Shown one piece after another: positions 58,407 through 64,000 of a stretch of 64,000 nt of DNA (positions are counted from its first letter, which is position 1; each line of letters begins with the position of its first letter). The DNA comes from AC-32 sp963772975. GTDB taxonomy: Bacteria; Actinomycetota; Thermoleophilia; Gaiellales; Gaiellaceae. The stretch is from NCBI GenBank assembly GCA_963772975.1, contig CAVYZH010000010.1, positions 62,001-126,000 on the forward strand, given 5' to 3'. Both the position numbers and the translations under genes were made by a program. The notes under the pieces were generated by a model that saw only the letters and a program-made list of their open reading frames with translations, made no database searches and was not told where the DNA came from.

Positions 58407-59597
58407 ATGCGAGTGCACGTGGTCGGTGCAGGACCCGTCGGCCTTCTACTCACGGCACTGCTCCAGTCGATGGAGGGGTTTTCTGTTGGCCTCTACGAGA
58501 AGCGCCGCGAGTACACGCGCACCCGCATGGTTCAGCTCGCGCCGTACCTCGTGGCGGATTCGGTGGAGAGCTACCGCGCCGATTCCATCGACGGGGACAG
58601 CGTCGAGGCCGTCTTCGATCCGGCCGAGCTCGACCAGGGCCTCGCCTTCAGACAGTCGATTCCCACGGACCTGATGACGCTTCTTCACGGATGGACGCTG
58701 GGGTTCTGCCCGCTCAACGCCATCGAGCGCTCCCTCAGTGATCTGATCGACGAGCGCGGGTCGAGCCAACTGCAGCGCTCCGAGGCCGTCGTGACGGCGG
58801 AGGACGCGATGGCGATGCTCGAGCCGGGCGACCTGCTGGTCGACTGCACGGGCGCCAGGTCGCTGCTCCGCGATCGACTGGTGCCTGGCTCCGAAGGTGG
58901 AGGCGAAAACACCCTCTTGATCCGCCTCGAGTACGCGCTCGTCATCACGTTCCTCTACGGCCAGAAGTACGACTGCAACGAGTACTGCAAGTACTCCAAG
59001 AACATCGAGAACCCGCACTACAAGTTCATTCCAATGGTGCACCGCACGCACTACGACGGCAGCGTCAGCCACGTGACGGGCATCGTCAACATCAGCGCCC
59101 AGGAGTTTGAGGCGATGCCGTCCAGATTCGATGGTCAGTGGCTTCGCGACAACTTTCCCAGCGTCGCTCAGTCGATGGACCGGTTCATCGACAAGATCAA
59201 GGAGGAAACGCAGGGCGAGCTACTCGGCGACCTAGAGATCGTGCGGATTCCCCTCGACCTCTATCGGGCTCGCAATGCGACCAGCCGGCAGTGGCTTACA
59301 ACCGGCCCCAGCGATCACCCCTTCGCCACCTCACCGGTCTTCCTCGCCGGCGATTCGGCCATCGGCTCTCCGTACTTTCAGTCGATTTCGCTTGGCTTCG
59401 AGTGTGCGATGTACCTGGCAGGGCTCATCGCGCAGCGTGACTTACCACTCAGAGACATGCTCGATCGCTATGAGCTGTACAGCTACAAGCAGTGGCTTCG
59501 CGTCTACATGCGCAGCAAGATGATCAAGCACAACAAGGATCTGTTCGAGTCCATCGACGAGCCGCTCGCGCTCCTGGACAAGCTGCACATCTACTAG
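58407..59597 (+). CDS. FAD-dependent monooxygenase-like oxidoreductase
   Basis: 396 aa, ATG. FAD-binding MRVHVVGAGPVGLLLTALLQ (residues 1-20), the second motif LVDCTGARSLL near residue 150 and the C-terminal VFLAGDSAIGSPYFQSISLG (GD motif with aligned Pro and Gly). The fold is that of class A flavoprotein hydroxylases (p-hydroxybenzoate or styrene monooxygenase relatives). The central part has many Tyr, Asn and Cys (KYDCNEYCKYSKN) and less Ala/Arg than neighbours, which may point to transfer. A small barrel-like protein is encoded convergently 20 bases away. Substrate unknown. Confidence 0.78.
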   Translation: MRVHVVGAGPVGLLLTALLQSMEGFSVGLYEKRREYTRTRMVQLAPYLVADSVESYRADSIDGDSVEAVFDPAELDQGLAFRQSIPTDLMTLLHGWTLGFCPLNAIERSLSDLIDERGSSQLQRSEAVVTAEDAMAMLEPGDLLVDCTGARSLLRDRLVPGSEGGGENTLLIRLEYALVITFLYGQKYDCNEYCKYSKNIENPHYKFIPMVHRTHYDGSVSHVTGIVNISAQEFEAMPSRFDGQWLRDNFPSVAQSMDRFIDKIKEETQGELLGDLEIVRIPLDLYRARNATSRQWLTTGPSDHPFATSPVFLAGDSAIGSPYFQSISLGFECAMYLAGLIAQRDLPLRDMLDRYELYSYKQWLRVYMRSKMIKHNKDLFESIDEPLALLDKLHIY

Positions 59598-59617
59598 CGG
59601 AACCGGGCCAGCCCCGG

Positions 59618-59881
59618 CTATGCCTCGACGAGAATCACGAGCGTCTCGGGCAACACCCCGTCATGCGACATCGCGTCGGCGGCAGCATCGGTCTCCATCG
59701 CTGCCATGACGGCATCCATGTCGGAAACGTCCATCACCAACCCGACTCGGCTTGGATTCTCCGGATCGACGAATGTCCGGATGTTGGTGACTCCTAGGGG
59801 CCCGAAGAACTCCTCACGCTTCGGGGAAGCGAGCCAGTGATCCTTGTTCTTCACGTCGTGGTAGGCCATCACAGTGGGCAT
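59618..59881 (-). CDS. Small protein, ferredoxin-like barrel, unknown
   Basis: 87 aa from ATG at 59881 (GGAG 6 bases upstream; a TTG directly before is also in frame). Reads MPTVMAYHDVKNKDHWLASP, RTFVDPENPSRVGLVMDVSD, MDAVMAAMETDAAADAMSHD, a pattern common among small DUF/ABM-like proteins. Convergent with the flavoprotein gene. The 143-base gap to mqnA shows no feature. Confidence 0.6.
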   Translation of the reverse strand: MPTVMAYHDVKNKDHWLASPKREEFFGPLGVTNIRTFVDPENPSRVGLVMDVSDMDAVMAAMETDAAADAMSHDGVLPETLVILVEA

Positions 59882-60024
59882 CAAATCTCCTCATGTTTGG
59901 ACGGCATGGCCGATCAGGTCCCGAACCCTATGGCTTGCACTGGTGCGGTGCACATCTCGGTATCCCGTCCTAGGCGCGCAGGCGAGACGACGGCTCCATG
60001 GGCGAGCGTCCTTGTCCCCAGAAG

Positions 60025-60789
60025 CTAGACGGGTGCTTCGGCGCGTGAGACGAAGCGCAGCTCCGGCACCTCGTCGAGCTCGCCGACGTCGCGGGCCAGC
60101 TCGAGGAACGTCAGCAGGCCGGCACGCTCGCGGGGGCCGAAGCGGTAGCGCAGCTTCTCGAAGTAGCGGGCCAGGAAGCCAGCCGGATAGCCGTAGCGCT
60201 CGCTCGACTCATAGGCCAGCTGCTCGGGCTCGGCGCGGGCGGTCAGGACCGAGTCGACGAGCGCTTGCTCGAGCTCGCCCATGCCGGGCGGAACCGGCTC
60301 GGGACAGGCCCAGACGGCGAAGACCATCGGCAGGCCCGTGCGCTCCTTCCAGAGGCGGCCGAGGTCGTGGTGCGGCGTCGGGTCCTCGAAGGCGCTCTTC
60401 AGGGCCGCGTCGCCGATCAACAGCGTCGCGTCGGCCTCCTCACCGAGCGGCACGTGCGTGGCCTCGGGCAACAGCACCTTGGTCAGCACGACCGAGGTGG
60501 CGCTCTCGGGCGTGACGGCGACCGTGCGCACCTGCTCGAGCGGCTTGCGCGCGACGAGCTGGATCGAGTCGACCGCACCCTCGGAGGAGACGCAGAGGCG
60601 GGGCAGCAGGCGCAGCCGGTCGGCGTTGCGCGCGTATTCGATCGAGGAGATCGGCGCCAGGTCGAGCTCGCCGGCGAGCAAGCGCCCGTTCAGCTCGGTC
60701 GGCACGCCCTGCACCTCCTCGACCTCGGCCTCGAGCCGGTGGAAGACCGGCGCCATGTTCACGTAGGAGATGCGGCCGAGGCGGATCAT
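60025..60789 (-). CDS. mqnA: MqnA, chorismate dehydratase of futalosine menaquinone synthesis
   Basis: 254 aa, ATG at 60789 sharing one base with the upstream stop (TGATG). MqnA/MqnD fold (type II binding-protein like): LGRISYVNMAPVFHRLEAEV, GVPTELNGRLLAGELDLAPI, SSIEYARNADRLRLLPRLCV, RTVAVTPESATSVVLTKVLL, TLLIGDAALKSAF, DLGRLWKERTGLPMVFAVWA. It removes water from chorismate to give 3-enolpyruvylbenzoate, the first step of the route that MqnC (41490) serves later. Last gene of the quinone operon. Confidence 0.9.
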   Translation of the reverse strand: MIRLGRISYVNMAPVFHRLEAEVEEVQGVPTELNGRLLAGELDLAPISSIEYARNADRLRLLPRLCVSSEGAVDSIQLVARKPLEQVRTVAVTPESATSVVLTKVLLPEATHVPLGEEADATLLIGDAALKSAFEDPTPHHDLGRLWKERTGLPMVFAVWACPEPVPPGMGELEQALVDSVLTARAEPEQLAYESSERYGYPAGFLARYFEKLRYRFGPRERAGLLTFLELARDVGELDEVPELRFVSRAEAPV

Positions 60790-61697
60790 CAGGACTCCCG
60801 GTCGACGACGGCGTCGGTGAGGGCCTCGAGCTCGTCGCGGCGCAGGTTCCCGTCGAGGCAGGCGCGGGCGCGGCGGGCATAGTCGAGCGCAAGCTCGCGC
60901 GACGACTCAAGCGCGCCGGTCTCGGCGACGCGGACGAGCGCGCCGTCGAGCGGGCCGCCGGCGAGCGCGCGCCGGACGGTCTCGTCCTTGCGCGCAGCCA
61001 GGATCAGCGGCAGCGTCGGCGTCCCCTCGCGCAGGTCGGTGCCTGCGATCTTGCCGGTCTCGATCGTCTCGCCCGAGCAGTCGAGGATGTCGTCGGCGAT
61101 CTGGAAGGCGATCCCGAGCGCGAGCCCGAACTCGCCGAGGCCCCGGTCGCCGCCGCTGCCGAGCAGGCAGGCGGCCTCGAACAGCTTCCCGGTCTTGAGC
61201 CCGCAGCGGGCGAGGTAATCCTCGACGCTCGTGTCCGGGTCGTGGGTCTGCGCGCGCTGCAGCGCCTCGCCACGGGCCAGGGCGAGCGTCGCGCCGGCGA
61301 GGCACTGCACGGCCGAGCGGTCGCCGGTCGCGGCGAGCTCGGCGAAAGCGCGGGCGAACAGGTAGTCGCCGGCCGCGCGCGCGGCGTCGGGGCCGTGACT
61401 CGCCCAGGCCGCCTCGCGGCCGCGCCGGTAGCGGGCCTGGTCGATCAGGTCGTCGTGGACGAGCGTCGCCATGTGCACGAGCTCAACCGCCGCGCCCGCG
61501 GCGAGCGGCGCCTCGCCTGGACGCGACGCAAGGAAGACGAGCAGTGGCCGCAGCCGTTTGCCGCCGGCCGCGAGCGCCTCGCCGCCGACCACGGCGACGA
61601 GCCCCCGATGCGACTGGACCGCTGCCGCCAGCCGCCCCTCGAGGTCATCGAGGTAGGCGTCGAGCCCCGGCGTCTCGCGGATTGTCGCCAGGCTCAC
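60789..61697 (-). CDS. Polyprenyl diphosphate synthase (menaquinone side chain)
   Basis: 302 aa from GTG at 61697 (GTGA overlap with menG). trans-Prenyltransferase motifs: GGKRLRPLLVFLAS, first Asp-rich motif LVHDDLIDQARYRRG near residue 83, GEALQRAQ, LKTGKLFEAACLLG, second Asp-rich motif QIADDILDCSG near residue 205. The residue order before the first motif (VHMATLVHDD) fits medium-to-long chain heptaprenyl/octaprenyl synthases. It makes the isoprenoid tail of menaquinone. An open frame further upstream is a shadow of menG. Confidence 0.92.
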   Translation of the reverse strand: MSLATIRETPGLDAYLDDLEGRLAAAVQSHRGLVAVVGGEALAAGGKRLRPLLVFLASRPGEAPLAAGAAVELVHMATLVHDDLIDQARYRRGREAAWASHGPDAARAAGDYLFARAFAELAATGDRSAVQCLAGATLALARGEALQRAQTHDPDTSVEDYLARCGLKTGKLFEAACLLGSGGDRGLGEFGLALGIAFQIADDILDCSGETIETGKIAGTDLREGTPTLPLILAARKDETVRRALAGGPLDGALVRVAETGALESSRELALDYARRARACLDGNLRRDELEALTDAVVDRES

Positions 61698-62377
61698 GCG
61701 GCCACTCCGATGTGCAGCGCCACGATCCCGCCTGCGAACGTGCGCCAGCGGACGTCGTCGAAGCCGGCTCCGCGCAGGAGGCCGGCGAGCTGGTCGGGGC
61801 CGGGAAAACGGCGCACGCTGGCGGGAAGGTACGTGTAGGCCGAGCCGCCGGGAAGGACTTTTCCCAGTAGCGGCACGAAGCCGTCGAACCAGAGCCGGTA
61901 GAACGGCGCCAGCAGCCCGCTCGGCTTCGTGATCTCGAGGATCGCCACGCGTCCGCCCGGGCGTAGCACGCGCCGCAGCTCGGCGAGGCCGCGCTCGAGG
62001 TCGGCGAGGTTGCGCACGCCGAAGCCGACAGTCGCGGCGTCGAAGCTCGCGTCCTCGAACGGCAGCTTCTCGGCGTCGCCCTGCACCCACTCGACCTCGG
62101 CCGACTTGCGCCGAGCCCGCTCGAGCATCCGCTCGGAGAAGTCGAGGCCGGTCACGGTCGCGCCCGCCTGCAGCGCGGCGACGGCGAGGTCGCCGGTGCC
62201 GCAACACGCATCGAGCACACGGTCGCCCGGCCGGACCACCGCGGCCACGGTCGCCCGCCGCCAGCGCTGGTCGAGCCCCATCGTCATCGTCCGGTTCATC
62301 GCGTCGTAGACCGGCGAGATGCGGTCGAACATCGAGCGCACCGCGTCGGGCGCGAGCCTGCCGGACTCCACCGTCAC
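61694..62377 (-). CDS. menG: Demethylmenaquinone methyltransferase (UbiE/MenG)
   Basis: 227 aa, GTG at 62377, one base after the UbiX stop. Class I SAM methyltransferase: VRSMFDRISPVYDAMNRTMT, RVLDACCGTGDLAVAAL (SAM loop), VTGLDFSERML, VGFGVRNLADLERGLAELRR, PGGRVAILEITKPSG, all UbiE/MenG hallmarks. It puts the methyl group on demethylmenaquinone. Confidence 0.93.
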   Translation of the reverse strand: MTVESGRLAPDAVRSMFDRISPVYDAMNRTMTMGLDQRWRRATVAAVVRPGDRVLDACCGTGDLAVAALQAGATVTGLDFSERMLERARRKSAEVEWVQGDAEKLPFEDASFDAATVGFGVRNLADLERGLAELRRVLRPGGRVAILEITKPSGLLAPFYRLWFDGFVPLLGKVLPGGSAYTYLPASVRRFPGPDQLAGLLRGAGFDDVRWRTFAGGIVALHIGVAA

Positions 62378-62378
62378 C

Positions 62379-62969
62379 TCAGTCCTGCCCCCAGCGCCGC
62401 ACGAGCTCGTGCTCGAGCCCGAGCTGATCGAGGCAGCGCGCGACGATGAAGTCGACCAGGTCGTCGACCGTCTCGGCTCCGTGGTAGAAGCCCGGCGCGA
62501 GGAAGAGCACCGTCGCCCCCGCCTGCCGGACGCGCAGCATGTTCTCGAGGTGGATCGTCGAGAGCGGCGTCTCGCGCGGGCAGAGCACGAGCTTGCGGCC
62601 CTCCTTCAGCGCCACGCTCGCCGCACGTTGGATCAGGTTCGACATCGCGCCCGAGGCGATCGTGCCGAGCGTGCCCATCGAGCAGGGACAGATCACGTAG
62701 CCCTCGACCTTGGCCGAGCCGCTCGCGTACGGCGCGTGCCAGTCGCGCTCGTCGTGAATGGTGACCGCCTCGCTGACGGGCTCGGTCAGCCGCGCGAGCG
62801 TCTCGTCGGCCGAGAGCCGCGCGTCGCCGTAGAGCTCGGTCGCGAGCACCTCGATCCCGGCGCGCGAGGCGCAGAGGCCGATCTCGCAGCCGGCGCCGGC
62901 GAGGGCCTCTAGCAGCCGTGCCGCGTACGGCGCTCCCGAAGCGCCGGTGATGCCGAGGAAGACGCGCAT
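62379..62969 (-). CDS. ubiX: Flavin prenyltransferase UbiX
   Basis: 196 aa, ATG. Flavoprotein fold: FLGITGASGAPYAARLLEAL, YASGSAKVEGYVICPCSMGT, LGTIASGAMSNLIQRAASVA, KLVLCPRETPLSTIHLENML and LFLAPGFYHGAETVDDLVDF. It makes prenylated FMN for a UbiD-type decarboxylase, here probably the MqnL-like step of futalosine menaquinone synthesis. The decarboxylase gene is not in the window. Confidence 0.93.
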   Translation of the reverse strand: MRVFLGITGASGAPYAARLLEALAGAGCEIGLCASRAGIEVLATELYGDARLSADETLARLTEPVSEAVTIHDERDWHAPYASGSAKVEGYVICPCSMGTLGTIASGAMSNLIQRAASVALKEGRKLVLCPRETPLSTIHLENMLRVRQAGATVLFLAPGFYHGAETVDDLVDFIVARCLDQLGLEHELVRRWGQD

Positions 62970-62981
62970 GGCGCCAAAAGC

Positions 62982-63776
62982 CTACTTCGGACCCTTGGAA
63001 GCCTCTAGAAAGACGGCGAGCTTGTGCAGGTTGTCCTCGCCGAGCTCGGCGAAGGGCGGCATCGGCGAGCCGGGGTTGACGCTGGCCGGGCTCTTGAGGT
63101 GGTCGATCTGGAACTGGATGCCCTTGCCCTTCGCGCCCTCGGCGGAGAGGTCGGGCGCGCCGAGGTTCGAGCCGCCGGAGCCGAGGTAGGTGTGGCAGTT
63201 CGTACAGCCCGACTCGGCGAACAGCTTCGCCCCCGCGAGCGCCTCCTGGTTGCCTGCGAAGCCCTGCTGCTGCGCCCAGCTCGGGATCGCCGCCTCGACC
63301 TCGCTCGCGATCGGCTCCTTCGCGACCGCGCCCTTGTAGGTGAGGACGCCCATTGAGAGGATTGTCAGCGCGGCGGCCACGACCGCGACCGGGCGGCGCG
63401 AGAGCCGCCGCTCCGTGCGCAGGTCGACGAACGGCAGCGCGAGCAGCAGGACGAGGAGAAGCGTCGGGATCCCGATCGTGGCCAGAATCACCGTCTCCGG
63501 CCACTTGAAGATCCGCAGCAAATAGAAGAGGAAATAGAAGTACCAGTCGGGCCGCGGGACAAAGGAGATCGTCCCCGGGTCGGCCTTCGGCCCGATCAGC
63601 GGCCCGAGGATGTCGTAGTTCTTCCAGACGACCGCGAGGCCGGCGATCACGATCACGACGACCAGGCTCATGACCGTGTCCTCGAACATCGCGAACGGGT
63701 AGAAGGGCTTGCCCCGCTTCTTGACGTCCTCCTTGTAGCGCTGGAACCCGCGCCGGCGCTCGTCGAGTGAGCTCAT
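62982..63776 (-). CDS. qcrC: Menaquinol:cytochrome c reductase cytochrome b/c subunit (QcrC of the split b6 type)
   Basis: 264 aa, ATG overlapping the cytochrome b stop (ATGA). The N-terminal part equals subunit IV of b6f: four-helix C-terminal half of cytochrome b with RPDWYFYFLFYLLRIFKWPE (the quinol-site PEWY reads PDWY). It is followed by a tether helix and a cytochrome c domain: ESGCTNCHTYLG (heme CxxCH) and PGSPMPPFAE (axial Met). The fusion of subunit IV with cytochrome c is known from Bacillus-type complexes. It oxidises menaquinol at the outer side of the membrane. Confidence 0.9.
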   Translation of the reverse strand: MSSLDERRRGFQRYKEDVKKRGKPFYPFAMFEDTVMSLVVVIVIAGLAVVWKNYDILGPLIGPKADPGTISFVPRPDWYFYFLFYLLRIFKWPETVILATIGIPTLLLVLLLALPFVDLRTERRLSRRPVAVVAAALTILSMGVLTYKGAVAKEPIASEVEAAIPSWAQQQGFAGNQEALAGAKLFAESGCTNCHTYLGSGGSNLGAPDLSAEGAKGKGIQFQIDHLKSPASVNPGSPMPPFAELGEDNLHKLAVFLEASKGPK

Positions 63777-64000
63777 TCCGTCGGCCTCCTTCGCACGCCT
63801 GCGGCCCGCGGTCCGGGCTGGACGAGACCTGAGCGCGCGGGCGGCGGCTCGTCGTCGGGCTCACCGCCGGCGGCCTCCTTCGACCAGGGCGGCGAGCTCA
63901 CGCCCAGGCGCACGACCAGATACAGGTGGAAACCGATCAGCCCGATCAGCGCACCCGGAACGAGCAGCATGTGAATCGAGTAGAAGCGGGCGAGGGTGTC
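63773..64000 (-). CDS. qcrB: Cytochrome b N-terminal part (QcrB), runs off the window
   Basis: Only the last 75 codons are inside; the frame is open to base 64000, so the start lies beyond. The visible part begins LARFYSIHMLLVPGALIGLI and contains a pair of His with 14 residues between them (IHMLL...GFHLYLV), the heme spacing of b6-type helix D. The hydrophilic tail (residues after VVRLGVSSPPWSKE) is rich in Pro and Arg. It overlaps the b/c subunit start by 4 bases. Confidence 0.85.
   Translation of the reverse strand, partial: DTLARFYSIHMLLVPGALIGLIGFHLYLVVRLGVSSPPWSKEAAGGEPDDEPPPARSGLVQPGPRAAGVRRRPTE

Overview
The window is high-GC, gene-dense bacterial DNA with many GTG and TTG starts and many 1-8 base gene overlaps of the GTGA, ATGA and TGATG type. 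Futalosine-type menaquinone genes, a menaquinol:cytochrome c reductase of the split b/c kind, many branched-chain-type ABC cassettes and F420/LLM-type enzymes suggest an actinobacterium. My best guess is class Thermoleophilia (Gaiellales or Solirubrobacterales), but this rests on gene style and not on a marker gene. I see no rRNA, tRNA, CRISPR array, insertion sequence or phage.

Layout. (1) 3-6985, plus strand: the end of a bicupin gene, a complete Liv-type ABC uptake cassette (binding protein, hairpin, two permeases, two ATPases) and a class V PLP enzyme. (2) 7162-28728, minus strand: about 20 closely packed genes that look like one catabolic island. In transcription order they are a LysR regulator, a maleylacetate-reductase-like dehydrogenase, a molybdenum hydroxylase (FAD, 2Fe-2S and Mo subunits plus a CoxG-like protein), an LLM/F420-type oxidoreductase, an M20 amidohydrolase, a fumarylacetoacetase-fold hydrolase, an M24 hydrolase, a DRE-TIM aldolase/synthase, a phytoene-desaturase-like FAD enzyme, a TIM-barrel isomerase, a ketopantoate-reductase-like dehydrogenase, a second complete Liv cassette, a second ketopantoate-reductase-like enzyme, and an M24 homologue without metal ligands. 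(3) 28893-40087: cell-surface polysaccharide and envelope genes (priming sugar transferase, asparagine synthetase, DUF354 glycosyltransferase-like protein, nucleotide-sugar dehydratase, DegT aminotransferase, DedA, phosphodiester glycosidase) with a UvrD-type helicase among them. (4) 40191-43334: a radical SAM protein of unknown role coupled to MqnC, then a metallo-beta-lactamase-fold protein. (5) 43367-59881: a loose accessory stretch of small single genes (VOC, cupin, GFA, GNAT, sigma factor, subtilase and others) with several broken genes. (6) 60025-64000, minus strand: cytochrome b, cytochrome b/c, UbiX, MenG, a polyprenyl synthase and MqnA, i.e. menaquinone synthesis together with its respiratory consumer.

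Working together: the two Liv cassettes probably import amino-acid-like or aromatic/N-heterocyclic carboxylates. The island enzymes would then hydroxylate (Mo enzyme), open (FAH, M20, M24), reduce (maleylacetate reductase, LLM, two ketopantoate-reductase-like enzymes) and cleave or condense (aldolase) the compound. The substrate cannot be read from sequence. Quinone genes at 40-42 kb and 60-64 kb supply the electron-transport chain.

A striking property is the number of reading-frame lesions. I count at least 13 (single-base shifts, two TAG stops at conserved residues, one internal deletion), plus three genes that lack a normal start codon exactly where a coupled start is expected. Some may be consensus errors; the SDR at 47159 and the TMEM175-like gene at 49335 look truly decayed.
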